DNA of 64,000 bases from Halomonas sp. 1513 (GCA_001971685.1 CP019326.1:3658001-3722000); one strand, 5' to 3'. Positions 8,994 through 19,105 are shown, counted from the stretch's first letter. Numbers and translations are program-made. Notes: generated by a model from the letters alone, not told the origin.

Positions 8994-11465
8994 ATGCCGC
9001 CAAACGACAGCGACCTGGGCCGGGGCCTGCCAGCGGCTAGCCTCTGCGCGGCGCGGCGCAGCCCCAGCGGGCTATGGCTGGTCGCGGCCGAGGTGCCCGG
9101 CGCCCATCTGACCCGGCTGGCCGGCGCCGTCGATCTCGGCTACCTCGACGAGCCCGCTGCGCGCCCGGGGCTCGCCCACCTGCTCGAACACGCCCTGTTC
9201 CTCGGCGGCCGTCGCTGGCCCGAGAGCGATGCCCTGAGCCGCTGGGTCGGCGAGCAGGGCGGGCGCTACAACGCCTATACCGGCGACACCGCCACCGACG
9301 TTCACCTGCAGCTGCCACCCGCGGCGGCCGAAGCGGGTCTCGAGCGGCTCTGCGAGCTGCTGGCCAGGCCCTGCTTCGATCCGGCGCTGGTCGAGCGCGA
9401 AGTGGCGGTGCTCGACGCCGAGTTCCGCGCCCGGCTTGCCGACCCCGATCTGCACCGGCTCGCCGCTCTCGGCCAGCTGTGTCATGCGGGGCATGCTGCG
9501 CAGGTCTGCCACGCCGGCCACGCTGCTAGCCTGGCCGGCAGCGGCGAGGCGCTGGCCGCCGAACTGCGCGCGCTGCACCGCCACTACCGCCCTTCGCGCA
9601 TGGCGCTGGCGATGCTCGGGCCGCAGCCACTCGAGGAGCAGCTCGCGCTGCTTTCACGCCACGCCGCCGCACTGGTATCCGACGAGAGGCCGGCTGAACC
9701 AGCGCCCTCGCGCACCTGGCGCTGGGCCGAGCCCGGCGGCGTGGCCTGGCAGTTACCCTACACAGCGGCCGACTCAGCCCACGACGCCAGCCACTGCGTG
9801 GAGCTGCTGTGGCCGCTGCCCGCCGATCTGGCCAACGCCTACCGACCCTATCTCGACGGTGTGGCGGCACGCCTCGCCGACGGCGCCCTGGCCGCGACCC
9901 TTGGCCAGGCAGCAACGCTAAGCGATATGCAGGCCACCAGCGAGCCGGCCGGCAGCGGCTCGGGACTCTCGCTGCGTCTTGATTTCGCGTCTCCCCCTCC
10001 GCCCCTGAGCGAACTGCTGGCCTGCCTCAACCCGGCCCTGGGCGAGGCCCTGCAGGATCCGCTGACACCTCCCATTGGCCTTGCCGGTAACAGCACCGCA
10101 GCCCTCGACCAGTGGCCGCGACGCCAGGCCCGAAGCCTCGCCGGGCAGGCCGCCAAGCCACCGGCCTCAGCGTCCAGCAACGGCCAGGCAGCCCTGGCCG
10201 CCTGGTTGGCAGCGGATCAGTGTAGGCTGCTCTGGCAGCAGCCGGCCGCAGCACGGCAAGCGTCCGACTGGCGCCTTCTCGACGAGACCGCTACGCGGGT
10301 GCAACGCATCGCGCTACCGGCGGCTAGTCCGCCGCATGCCCCAGCGCCGTGCCCGGCACCGCGACTCGACACGCCCTCGACGGGCGCCCCTGCGACCTCG
10401 GATAAGCGTCGACGCTGGCTCGGGCGGCCGCCCTGGCCCGCGGCCGAGCAAGAGGCCGAATCCGTCAGCCACTGCGCCCTGGGCTGGCCGGCGCCAGACA
10501 GCGCTGGCGCCCGGCTATACCACTGGCGCCAGCGCTGCCTGGCGCTGCGTCAAGCGGCGCAGGCTCAGGGCGCCGGACTGCTGCTCGGCGGCGACCGCCT
10601 GGGCGACTGGCTGATCGCCAGCGGTACGCCGGCCCAGGTGCGCGCCCTCGCCGAGCAGGCTCTGGCGGCCTGGCCGGCTGACGGGCATGCCCACCCCGCC
10701 GCCTCACCCGCCGTCGGACTGGTCGCCCAGCGCCTGCTCGGCCGACTGGAGAGCGCGCCGCCACCGGTCACTACCGAAGCCTCCCCCGCCCCTTTGTGCT
10801 GGGCCAGTGATGCCGCCAGCGCCGCCAGCCTGCTGGCGAGGTGTCCGGCAGTGCCGGACACGCCAGCGCCGCCCGTGAATTCAACCGACACCGTCTGGCT
10901 CGCTCCCCAGGCCGCGGACCACGCGGTGATGCTCGAGGTGATGGGCGCGGACGCCAGCCCGCGCAGCCGCTGGCTGCTGCGCCTGCTCGGCCAGTGCCAC
11001 GATGCGGCCTTCCAGCAGGCGCTGCGCCAGCGCCAGGGCCTCGGCTACGCCGCCGCGGTGCGCTACCGCGAGGCGGCGGGCTGGCCGCGACTCGGCTATG
11101 TGGTGCAGTCGCCGCATGCCGATGTCGATACCCTGCGCCAGGCCATCGAGGCCTTTATCGCCTCCGAGGCGGTGCCGCTCGCGCACCTTCCACCTGCGGC
11201 ACTGGACGCCCAGCGCCGCGGGCTGCTGGCCCGCCACGGCCCACCGGAGACCTATCCGGCGGCCCTCGCGCGGGTCTGGCAGGCGCTGCGCCAGGCACCG
11301 CGCCCGGCCGGCGAGTCGGCTCTGCCAGGGCACTTGGCCAGCCCCTGGCAGCAAGACACGCAAAGCCTCGCCGGCTTGACGCCCACGGCGCTGCTCGGTG
11401 CCGCCGAAGCCCTGTGTGCCGGTGCGCTGCCGCGGCGCTGGTGGTGTCACTGCCCGGCTGACTGA
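8994..11465 (+). CDS. pqqF: M16-family zinc peptidase PqqF
   Basis: The 823-residue protein is a pitrilysin-type (M16) peptidase thought to trim the modified PqqA peptide. The inverted zinc motif HxxEH is at 62-66 (HLLEH) in GLAHLLEHALFLGG; the more distal Glu ligand lies in LVEREVAVLDAEF. The middle is Ala/Pro-rich and poorly conserved, normal for PqqF. The C-terminal half looks like the inactive M16 domain (RQRQGLGYAAAVRYREAAGWP). It is 16 bp after pqqE, completing the set with no pqqG/H seen. Confidence 0.9.
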   Translation: MPPNDSDLGRGLPAASLCAARRSPSGLWLVAAEVPGAHLTRLAGAVDLGYLDEPAARPGLAHLLEHALFLGGRRWPESDALSRWVGEQGGRYNAYTGDTATDVHLQLPPAAAEAGLERLCELLARPCFDPALVEREVAVLDAEFRARLADPDLHRLAALGQLCHAGHAAQVCHAGHAASLAGSGEALAAELRALHRHYRPSRMALAMLGPQPLEEQLALLSRHAAALVSDERPAEPAPSRTWRWAEPGGVAWQLPYTAADSAHDASHCVELLWPLPADLANAYRPYLDGVAARLADGALAATLGQAATLSDMQATSEPAGSGSGLSLRLDFASPPPPLSELLACLNPALGEALQDPLTPPIGLAGNSTAALDQWPRRQARSLAGQAAKPPASASSNGQAALAAWLAADQCRLLWQQPAAARQASDWRLLDETATRVQRIALPAASPPHAPAPCPAPRLDTPSTGAPATSDKRRRWLGRPPWPAAEQEAESVSHCALGWPAPDSAGARLYHWRQRCLALRQAAQAQGAGLLLGGDRLGDWLIASGTPAQVRALAEQALAAWPADGHAHPAASPAVGLVAQRLLGRLESAPPPVTTEASPAPLCWASDAASAASLLARCPAVPDTPAPPVNSTDTVWLAPQAADHAVMLEVMGADASPRSRWLLRLLGQCHDAAFQQALRQRQGLGYAAAVRYREAAGWPRLGYVVQSPHADVDTLRQAIEAFIASEAVPLAHLPPAALDAQRRGLLARHGPPETYPAALARVWQALRQAPRPAGESALPGHLASPWQQDTQSLAGLTPTALLGAAEALCAGALPRRWWCHCPAD

Positions 11466-11574
11466 TCCCGACCAGCACTGCTGACCCACCGCCACTGTTG
11501 CCGCTCAGCAATATTGTCCATCGGCAACGCAGTTATGCCACTGCCGCACAATCCCCCCTCCGAAGCTCACCTAG

Positions 11575-12768
<1,194 letters not shown>

Positions 12769-12827
12769 GACGCGCCTGAATAAGGGCCACGAGGTACCAA
12801 CAACAAGACCACAAGAGGTGAACTGCC

Positions 12828-13559
12828 ATGCTGACACGAATGAGCCTGAACCCGGAGCGCAAGCCTATGAGCCTGATGGATACCCTGAAACGCTGGTTCG
12901 GCGGCCAGAGCGCCACGCCCGCCGCCAGCAGCCATCGCCCTGAGGCCAAGGCTGCGCCCAGCGCCGCGGCGGCGACCCAGGCCCCACCTACCAGCAATAC
13001 CAAGATCCATCCAGCGGTAGACGGCGGGGTAAAGGCCGGCAGCGATGCCTTTAATGGCGGCACCCTGCACTGCCGCTGCGACAGCAACAAGGTCGAGGTG
13101 ACGGTCAAGGCGCAGTGCGCCCACAACCACGTGTGCGGCTGCACCAAGTGCTGGAAGCCCAACGGCGCGACCTTTTCGATGGTCGCGGTGGTGCCCCGCG
13201 ACAGCCTCAGCGTCACCGCCAACGAGGACAAGCTCGAGGTGGTCGATGCCACGGCGGCGATCCAGCGCCACGCCTGCAAGGGCTGCGGCGTGCACATGTA
13301 CGGGCGCATCGAGAACACCGACCACCCCTTCCACGGCCTGGACTTCATCCACACCGAGCTCTCCAACGACAGCGGCTGGGCCGGCCCGGAGTTCGCCGCC
13401 TTCGTCTCCTCGATCATCGAGGGGGGCACCCACCCGGACACCATGGACGACGTGCGCGGCCGCCTCAAGCAGCTGGGCCTCGAGCCCTACGACTGCCTGT
13501 CGCCGCCATTGATGGACGCCATCGCCACGCACACCGCCAAGGCCAAGGGCGTGCTCTGA
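12828..13559 (+). CDS. gfa: S-(hydroxymethyl)glutathione synthase Gfa with N-terminal extension
   Basis: The enzyme speeds the joining of formaldehyde and glutathione. From about residue 58 the sequence is ordinary Gfa: [11 protein letters not shown], then zinc cysteines in [15 protein letters not shown] and [10 protein letters not shown], and the end [16 protein letters not shown]. Known Gfa proteins are about 190 residues; this one is 243. The extra N-terminus has an amphipathic stretch ([13 protein letters not shown]) and an Ala/Pro-rich linker. AGAGGTGA at 12814-12821 supports the ATG at 12828, though later in-frame ATGs at 12840, 12867 and 12876 exist and none removes the whole extension. 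Confidence 0.93.
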   Translation: MLTRMSLNPERKPMSLMDTLKRWFGGQSATPAASSHRPEAKAAPSAAAATQAPPTSNTKIHPAVDGGVKAGSDAFNGGTLHCRCDSNKVEVTVKAQCAHNHVCGCTKCWKPNGATFSMVAVVPRDSLSVTANEDKLEVVDATAAIQRHACKGCGVHMYGRIENTDHPFHGLDFIHTELSNDSGWAGPEFAAFVSSIIEGGTHPDTMDDVRGRLKQLGLEPYDCLSPPLMDAIATHTAKAKGVL

Positions 13560-13573
13560 CACTGCCTGGCAAC

Positions 13574-13612
13574 AACGCCAACGGGCCACCTCGAGGGTGG
13601 CCCGTTGGCGTT
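13574..13612 (+). terminator. terminator between gfa and the convergent amidohydrolase gene
   Basis: A perfect 17-bp stem, arms 13574-13590 and 13596-13612, 5-base loop, with a short TTT after the plus-strand arm. It lies between convergent genes 13559 and 13629 and may serve both directions. Confidence 0.85.
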
Positions 13613-13628
13613 TCTGGCCGTGTGACGC

Positions 13629-14930
13629 TTAGCCCAGGTAGGCCAGCGCCCCCGCTGCCATGGCCTCGATGCCAGTGCGCAGGGTCACGTCGTTGCCGGG
13701 AAAATAGTACGGCGAATGCGGCATCTCCAGATGACGCATCTTCCCCGATACGCTCTTACCCGGCGTCGCTTCCCAGCGCTCCGCCGGCGTGGCGCCGATA
13801 AACCAGTAGACGTAGGGGATATCCTCGCCGCCGAAGCCGCCGGCAGCGGCGTTGCCGAACAGCGGGAAGTCCTCACTGCCGTTGAGCCGCGGCATGTCAT
13901 AGAGGCTGGCTGTACCAAAGTGCTCGGCGTGTGCCCGGCGCACATGCTCAACCGCAGTGGGGTCGTTGTGCAGGGCGATGGTCTGGTTGAGCACCCGGAT
14001 GTCGGGCGGCGTCAGTGAGCGGCCCGCCTCGCACTCGGCGCGCACGATGCGCTCGATGGACGCCACCACCTGGCGGTGCAGGGCATCGTCGAAGCTACGC
14101 ACGTTGATCTCGAGCTCGGCCGAATGCGGGATGATGTTGGCCTGAGTACCGGCGTGCAGCTTGCCAACGGTGACCACCACGGTCTCCTCCGGCGGCACCT
14201 CGCGGGAGACGATGCTCTGCAGGCGGGTCACCACGTGGGCGGCGATCACCACCGGGTCCACCGTCTGGGCGGGCATCGAGCCGTGGCCGCCGGCACCGTG
14301 AATCGTCACCGCCAGGTTGCTGCAGGCGGCCATGGTGCCGCCGGGTCTATGCCCCACGCTGCCCGCCAGGGCCGGCATATTGTGCTGGCCGAGGATCACG
14401 TCCGGCCGCGGGAAGCGTGCGTAGAGGCCATCGTCGAGCATCGCCTGGGCACCGCCGAAGATCTCCTCGGCGGGCTGGCAGATCAGCATCAGGGTGCCTT
14501 GCCAGTGCTCGCGCAGCGCGGCCATCACGCTGGCGGCACCGACCACACAGCTGCTGTGCAGGTCATGGCCGCAGGCGTGCATCAGCGGTACCTCATTGCC
14601 ATCCTCGGCGACGCCGATCTCGCGGCTGGCGAAGTCGAGACCAGTGGCTTCCTTGATCGGCAGGGCGTCCATGTCGCCGCGCAGCATCACCGTGGGCCCC
14701 TCGCCGTTGCGCAGCAGGGCCACCACGCCGGTGCCGCCCACGCCGCGGGTCACCGCGTAACCGAGCCCCTCCAGGGCCTCGGCGAGTCGCGCGCTGGTGT
14801 TGTGCTCCTGGAAGGGCAGCTCGGGGGTCTGATGCAGCTGGCGGTAGAGCGACTGGATATCGCTGAATGCCGCCTCTACCTGGGCGCTGATGGCGTCCTT
14901 GAAATCGAATCGCTCGGTCTGGGTGGTCAT
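13629..14930 (-). CDS. M20-family amidohydrolase (hippurate hydrolase/N-acyl-amino acid type)
   Basis: The 433-residue metal hydrolase carries the M20 signatures GDMDALPIKEATG, HACGHDLHSSCVVG and QPAEEIFGGAQAML, and a dimerisation domain containing GAGGHGSMP. Such enzymes release amino acids from N-acyl or aroyl conjugates; the exact substrate is not readable. The start at 14930 has GGAG upstream. It is the last gene behind a DUF3311 gene and a sodium symporter, so imported conjugates may be hydrolysed here. Confidence 0.88.
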   Translation of the reverse strand: MTTQTERFDFKDAISAQVEAAFSDIQSLYRQLHQTPELPFQEHNTSARLAEALEGLGYAVTRGVGGTGVVALLRNGEGPTVMLRGDMDALPIKEATGLDFASREIGVAEDGNEVPLMHACGHDLHSSCVVGAASVMAALREHWQGTLMLICQPAEEIFGGAQAMLDDGLYARFPRPDVILGQHNMPALAGSVGHRPGGTMAACSNLAVTIHGAGGHGSMPAQTVDPVVIAAHVVTRLQSIVSREVPPEETVVVTVGKLHAGTQANIIPHSAELEINVRSFDDALHRQVVASIERIVRAECEAGRSLTPPDIRVLNQTIALHNDPTAVEHVRRAHAEHFGTASLYDMPRLNGSEDFPLFGNAAAGGFGGEDIPYVYWFIGATPAERWEATPGKSVSGKMRHLEMPHSPYYFPGNDVTLRTGIEAMAAGALAYLG

Positions 14931-14946
14931 GCTGATCTCCAGCTGC

Positions 14947-16404
14947 TCAGTGGGTTTCTTGAGGCGTCGGTGCCGCCAGGGCCGGCTTGACCAATCCCTG
15001 CCAGGCCGCCACCACGCCGACGTTGAGGAGCATCCCCCAGACACCGGCGTGCCAGCCCAGCGGCGAGCTCCAGGCAAACTCCATCAGCAGGTAAGCCAGG
15101 CTGCCGACCAGTGCGCCGGCCATGACGCTGGCACGACGTAGCCGCGGCAGGAACAGCGCGCCGAGCACCATCGGGAACAGCTGCACGATCAGGCCGTAGG
15201 CGCCGAGCAGCAGCAGTACCAGCGAGGCGGGGTTGGCCAGCGCGAACAGGTAGGCGATCAGCGACAGGCCGAGCACGCTCCAGCGCGTCACGCTCACCGA
15301 GGCCTTCTCGCTGGCGCCCTTCATCAGCGTGGGGCCGACCACGTCGCGGACCAGCACGATGGCGGCGGTATGCGCCAGGTTGGCGCCGGTGGACATGGCC
15401 GCCGCCAGCGCGCCGGAGAGCATCAGGCCGATCACCCAGGGCGAGAAGTTGGCGACGTCCATGACCATGCGCAGCAGCACGGTATCGGCACGCACCAGCG
15501 GGTCGTCGGCAAACACCAGCACCCCGGCGAAACCGATGAACAGCAGCGGCACCAGCAGGTAGGCGTAGAGCGGATAGAAGACGCTGACCTTGCGCAGGGT
15601 CTTGCCGCTGTCGGCGGAGTAGAACTTCATGAACAGGTGCGGCCACATGGCCCCACCGAAGGCGCTGACCAGCACCGCGGTGCTGAAGTAGCCCCAGTTC
15701 ATGCCAGTGGCCCCGGGCATGGTCAGGTACTCGGGCATGGTCAGTTGGATCTGGCTGAACATCTCGCCGACCCCGCCGTAGAGGCGCTCGGAGATCGACA
15801 GGCCGAGGAACCAGGCGATGGCGATCATCATGATGCCCTGCACCAGGTTGGTCCAGCCGATGCCGTTGAGGCCGCTGCAGAACACGTAGGCAGCGACCAC
15901 CACGAAGGCCAGCAGCGCCCCCAGCCAGAAGGGAATCAGTCCATCGGTGGCGGCCTGGAACAGCAGCCCGGCACCGGCGATCTGGATGGTCAGGTAGGGC
16001 ACCAGGGCCAGCACGCCGATCACCCCGGCCAGGATGCCCAACGCTTTGCTCTGGTAGTGGTCGGCGATCATGTCGCCCTGGGTCAGGTAGCCCTTCTGGC
16101 GCCCCAACTCGGCGACCCGCGGGCCCATGGCCCAGATGGTGATCGGCACCAGCGACAGGTAGGCGAGGATGTAGAAGGCCGGCGCGCCGTGCTGATAGCT
16201 CCAGCCCGGCGCCCCCAGGAAGGCGAAGGCGGAGAAGATCTCGGCGCCGAGGATGAAGAACAGGATCACCACGCCGACGTGGCGCCCGCCGGCCACGTAG
16301 CCCTCGAGGCTCGAACTCTGCTGCCCCCGGGCGCGCAGCCCCACCCACAGCACCAGGGCGAGATAGGTCAGGGTGATACCGACGACGATCAGCGAATCAT
16401 TCAT
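14947..16404 (-). CDS. sodium:solute symporter family permease
   Basis: The 485-residue membrane protein has about 13 hydrophobic segments and typical SSS-family segments: GLRARGQQSSSLEGYVAGGR, FFILGAEIFSAFAFLGAPGW, and ALAAAMSTGANLAHTAAIV. It would import an organic solute with Na+. The ATG at 16404 has GGAGG 8 bp upstream. It overlaps the preceding DUF3311 gene by 8 bp, and the amidohydrolase follows after 16 bp, so the three are one operon. Confidence 0.9.
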   Translation of the reverse strand: MNDSLIVVGITLTYLALVLWVGLRARGQQSSSLEGYVAGGRHVGVVILFFILGAEIFSAFAFLGAPGWSYQHGAPAFYILAYLSLVPITIWAMGPRVAELGRQKGYLTQGDMIADHYQSKALGILAGVIGVLALVPYLTIQIAGAGLLFQAATDGLIPFWLGALLAFVVVAAYVFCSGLNGIGWTNLVQGIMMIAIAWFLGLSISERLYGGVGEMFSQIQLTMPEYLTMPGATGMNWGYFSTAVLVSAFGGAMWPHLFMKFYSADSGKTLRKVSVFYPLYAYLLVPLLFIGFAGVLVFADDPLVRADTVLLRMVMDVANFSPWVIGLMLSGALAAAMSTGANLAHTAAIVLVRDVVGPTLMKGASEKASVSVTRWSVLGLSLIAYLFALANPASLVLLLLGAYGLIVQLFPMVLGALFLPRLRRASVMAGALVGSLAYLLMEFAWSSPLGWHAGVWGMLLNVGVVAAWQGLVKPALAAPTPQETH

Positions 16405-16609
16405 GGCGGCCACCTCCGTGACGAATCACGTAGGCCAGCCACATGCCGATGAACAGCACCAGCATCCACAGGATGTACCAGAAGAACAGAAACGGCAGGC
16501 CCATGACGGTGGGCTCGATGCGATTGGCGATCAGGGCCCCCGGCCAGATCATGGCCAGGGTGCACAGCGCGAAGTGCAGCCCCGTCAGCAGGTGGTAGGT
16601 CTTGGTCAT
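16397..16609 (-). CDS. DUF3311-type small membrane protein
   Basis: A 70-residue protein with two hydrophobic segments (LLTGLHFALCTLAMIWPGAL and LFFWYILWMLVLFIGMWLAY), the first followed by NRIEPTVMGLPFLFF. This is the pattern of DUF3311 proteins, which are regularly encoded just before sodium:solute symporters and may be their small partner. It overlaps the symporter start. First gene of the operon; its promoter area contains the shared 48-bp element at 16680. Confidence 0.85.
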   Translation of the reverse strand: MTKTYHLLTGLHFALCTLAMIWPGALIANRIEPTVMGLPFLFFWYILWMLVLFIGMWLAYVIRHGGGRHE

Positions 16610-16679
16610 GGCAGTCGTCCAGCTCGCCGATGGCGAGTCTTGTTATGGGTTGTGCCTTGACTATGGCGCACGCCTTTCG

Positions 16680-16727
16680 ATAGCAAAAATATGGCTTTTA
16701 GATATCAGCCATACTGTTACGGCATGG
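16680..16727 (-). promoter_or_regulatory. copy A of a shared 48-bp operator-like element
   Basis: An AT-rich 48-bp stretch 71 bp upstream of the DUF3311-symporter-amidohydrolase operon. It matches 18134-18181 at 36 of 48 positions in the same orientation, with identical blocks ATAGCAAAAATA and TAGATAT. It contains an inverted repeat, ATGGCT and AGCCAT separated by 10 bases. It is probably a binding site for the LysR regulator at 18190 (inference). Confidence 0.7.
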
Positions 16728-16740
16728 GCATGCCCCATGG

Positions 16741-16770
16741 AAAAGGCTCCCGACGCGTGCGCCGGGAGCC
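16741..16770 (-). terminator. terminator of the D-amino-acid dehydrogenase gene
   Basis: Stem GGCTCCCG/CGGGAGCC (16745-16752 and 16763-16770), 10-base loop, followed on the minus strand by TTTT (16741-16744). It lies 67 bp after the stop of the 16837 gene. Confidence 0.85.
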
Positions 16771-16836
16771 GATGGGAGGGGAAGAACCCATAAAGCAAAG
16801 TGGAGGGTGTAGGCTGCAGCGTGAAGAGAGGAGCGC

Positions 16837-17844
16837 CTAGCGGGCCGGGCTGAGCCGAGCGTCAGCGGGGCGCGCCATCGTTACCGAGTCGGCCACCATC
16901 TCGGCAGTGATCGCCGACAGGGTCCAGCCCAGGTGGCCGTGACCGGTGTTGTAGAAGACGCTGGGCAGTCGCCCTCTTCCCACCCGCGGCAGCATGTTGG
17001 GCAGCATTGGACGCAGCCCCGCCCAGGGCACCACCCGTCGGGTACTGACGCCCGGGAAGCACTGCTCGACCCAGTCGATCAGCGGACGGATGCGATCGTC
17101 ACGGATATCGCGATTGAAGCCGTTGAACTCGGCGGTGCCGGCGATGCGGAAGCGATCCTTGCCGAGGCGACTGGTGACCAGCTTGGCCTCGTCGTCGAGC
17201 AGGCTGATCATCGGCGCCGCTTGCTGAGAGGCGGCCTCGTCGAGATGCACGGTGATCGAGTAACCCTTGACCGGGTAGACGTTGAGGCGGTCGCCGAGCT
17301 TGGCCGCCATCCCGCGACTCCCGACGCCGGCGCAGACCACCACGCCATCGTAGGCTTCACGCCCTTCTGCGGTGGTCACCCAGGCGCCGCTGCCATCGGC
17401 CTCCAGGTCGCACACGTCATGCCCGTAGCGTGTCGTGACGCCGCGCCGCTCCAGATCGAAGTCGATGCCCTCCTCCCTTGCCCACTGGTAGAGGTGGTCG
17501 CGGGCGGCGATCGCCAGGCGCGTGGTCTCGGTGGTGTTGTCGGCATAGCGGGGAATGGCGGCCATGAACTCGGCGAACCAGCTCAGCTTGTGCCAGGCGG
17601 GCTTGGGATTGACCAGCAGCGGCGCATCGGCGCGCAGCATCCAGCGTAGCCCCTTGAGCACCGTGGGCCAGTGATTCCAGACCTCGGCGTTGGAGGCCGA
17701 CAGCTGGCCGCCGTTGGCGAAAGAGGTCTCCATGGCCGCATAGCGGTGGCGTTCGTAGAGCGTGACGTCCAGGCCACGCTTGAGCAGGGCATAGGCGGTG
17801 GTGACACCGGTGATGCCCCCGCCGATAACGGCAATACGTTGCAT
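16837..17844 (-). CDS. dadA: D-amino-acid dehydrogenase-like FAD oxidoreductase, internally shortened
   Basis: The N-terminus MQRIAVIGGGITGVTTAYALL is a GxGxxG FAD site; SFANGGQLSASNAEVWNHW, LNVYPVKGYSITVHLD and the ending YNTGHGHLGWTLS are DadA-family segments. DadA oxidatively deaminates D-amino acids at the membrane. Usual length is about 415-430 residues; this one is 335. The gap seems to fall near residue 134, where LERRGV runs straight into TTRYGHDV; normally about 75 residues intervene. The deletion keeps the frame. The ATG at 17844 has GGAGA upstream; the longer open frame to 18075 only reads through the riboswitch. Activity is uncertain. Confidence 0.8.
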   Translation of the reverse strand: MQRIAVIGGGITGVTTAYALLKRGLDVTLYERHRYAAMETSFANGGQLSASNAEVWNHWPTVLKGLRWMLRADAPLLVNPKPAWHKLSWFAEFMAAIPRYADNTTETTRLAIAARDHLYQWAREEGIDFDLERRGVTTRYGHDVCDLEADGSGAWVTTAEGREAYDGVVVCAGVGSRGMAAKLGDRLNVYPVKGYSITVHLDEAASQQAAPMISLLDDEAKLVTSRLGKDRFRIAGTAEFNGFNRDIRDDRIRPLIDWVEQCFPGVSTRRVVPWAGLRPMLPNMLPRVGRGRLPSVFYNTGHGHLGWTLSAITAEMVADSVTMARPADARLSPAR

Positions 17845-17899
17845 CGTCGTTCTCCAGACGCGTCGGGTTGACCCCGCTGCCATTGGCTGGCGAGGACCC

Positions 17900-18100
17900 C
17901 TTCCGTCATGGAACCTGAGAGATTCGCAACGCATCGTCGCCGATGCCCGCTTGCTCCTTCGGTGTGCCGACGGACGCTGTCGCCGGCCGCTCTTCGGAAT
18001 TGGTGACGCGACGGCGGTCCGGTGGCCTGAGAGTTTCCGGGGCAGTTGCTCCTTCGGCGCCGGTACGTGGTTCACGAACCGGACTCTCCCGCTGTCGCGA
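17900..18100 (-). ncRNA. tandem glycine riboswitch
   Basis: Read on the minus strand, two aptamer halves follow one another. The first (about 18095-18021) has CGGGAGAGTCC, then GGCGCCGAAGGAGCAA and AACTCTCAGG. The second (about 18000-17905) has CACCGAAGGAGCAAGC and ATCTCTCAGG. These are the hallmark conserved strings of glycine aptamers. The element ends about 55 bp before the ATG of the D-amino-acid dehydrogenase-like gene, so glycine probably controls that gene. Confidence 0.88.
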
Positions 18101-18133
18101 TGTCAGTACCTACACTATCCGCCCATGGACGCC

Positions 18134-18181
18134 ATAGCAAAAATACCGATAATAGATATTACCTATACCGTTAGAGCATTG
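18134..18181 (-). promoter_or_regulatory. copy B of the shared 48-bp operator-like element
   Basis: Same orientation and 36 of 48 bases in common with 16680-16727. It sits between the glycine riboswitch (minus strand) and the LysR gene (plus strand, ATG at 18190). Its core TAATAGATATTA has matched 5-bp arms. A site here could both activate the riboswitch-led transcript and repress the LysR gene, the classical LysR arrangement. Confidence 0.7.
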
Positions 18182-18189
18182 CTCAATCC

Positions 18190-19101
18190 ATGGAATTCCG
18201 CCAGCTCAGCTATTTCGTCGCCGTGGTCGAGACCGGCTCCATCTCCGCCGCCAGCCGGCGCGTGCATATTGCCCAGCCGGCCCTCACTCGCCAGATCCGG
18301 CTGCTGGAAGAAGACCTCGACACGCGGCTGTTCGACCGCCACGCCCGCGGCATGCGGCTGACGGTAGCGGGCAAGGCGCTGTTTGAAGAGGCCCAGCAGT
18401 TGCTCGATGCGCGCACCCAGATCCGCGCGCGCCTGACGGCGCTGGGCAGCGGCCTGACCGGCAAGGTCAGCCTGGGGGTGACGGTGACCCACCTCTGGGT
18501 GCCGGACGTCGCGGGCCTGCTGAGCCGCTATCGCGACCGCTATCCGCAGGTCGCCTTCGAGGTCTTCCCGCTGCTCTCGGGCCCGCAGCTTGAGCGGCTG
18601 CGAGAAGGCAGCCTGGATGCCGGCGTGCTCTACCTCGACGAGACCGGCTACCCGGGGCTCGAGGCCCGCCAACTGCAGAATGACCATCTGCTGCTCGCCG
18701 TGCCCGAGCGCTCCGCCTGGGCCCAGACCCCGCCACAGCGCCTCGCCGAGCTGGCCGGCGCCGACTTCGTATGGGGCTTTCGCAGCGCTTCCCCGATCTA
18801 CTTCGACCGCATGCAGGCCCACTTCCAGCGCCTCGACTTCCACCCCCGCGTGGTGCAGTACGGCGCCGACAATATCGCCATCCTGAGCATGGTGGCGGCT
18901 GGGCTGGGCATCGCCATCCTGCCCGCCGCCAGCAGCTGCCACCCGATGCCGGGCATTCGCTTCCTGCGCCTGCCGGAGCTCGACGCCTGCAGCATGCCGC
19001 TGTGGTTCGCCTGGCGCCCGGACAACGACTCACCGGCGCTGCACAACCTGATCGCGCTGGTCGAGAGTCTGGCTACGCCCACCGGTGCTGCCGACAGATG
19101 A
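18190..19101 (+). CDS. LysR-family transcriptional regulator
   Basis: The 303-residue protein starts with the LysR helix-turn-helix: MEFRQLSYFVAVVETGSISA, then AQPALTRQIRLLEEDL and LFDRHARGMRLT, followed by a substrate-binding-like effector domain. It is divergent from the riboswitch-led dehydrogenase gene, with only 89 bp between it and the riboswitch. Given the shared 48-bp element it probably also controls the symporter-amidohydrolase operon. The effector is unknown; a D-amino acid or N-acyl amino acid would fit the targets. Confidence 0.92.
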   Translation: MEFRQLSYFVAVVETGSISAASRRVHIAQPALTRQIRLLEEDLDTRLFDRHARGMRLTVAGKALFEEAQQLLDARTQIRARLTALGSGLTGKVSLGVTVTHLWVPDVAGLLSRYRDRYPQVAFEVFPLLSGPQLERLREGSLDAGVLYLDETGYPGLEARQLQNDHLLLAVPERSAWAQTPPQRLAELAGADFVWGFRSASPIYFDRMQAHFQRLDFHPRVVQYGADNIAILSMVAAGLGIAILPAASSCHPMPGIRFLRLPELDACSMPLWFAWRPDNDSPALHNLIALVESLATPTGAADR

Positions 19102-19105
19102 GCCC

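Noticed and set aside
9478..9540. Short tandem-like repeat inside pqqF (HAGHAA units)
   Set aside because: Two imperfect repeats within a low-conservation part of pqqF; not a separate element.
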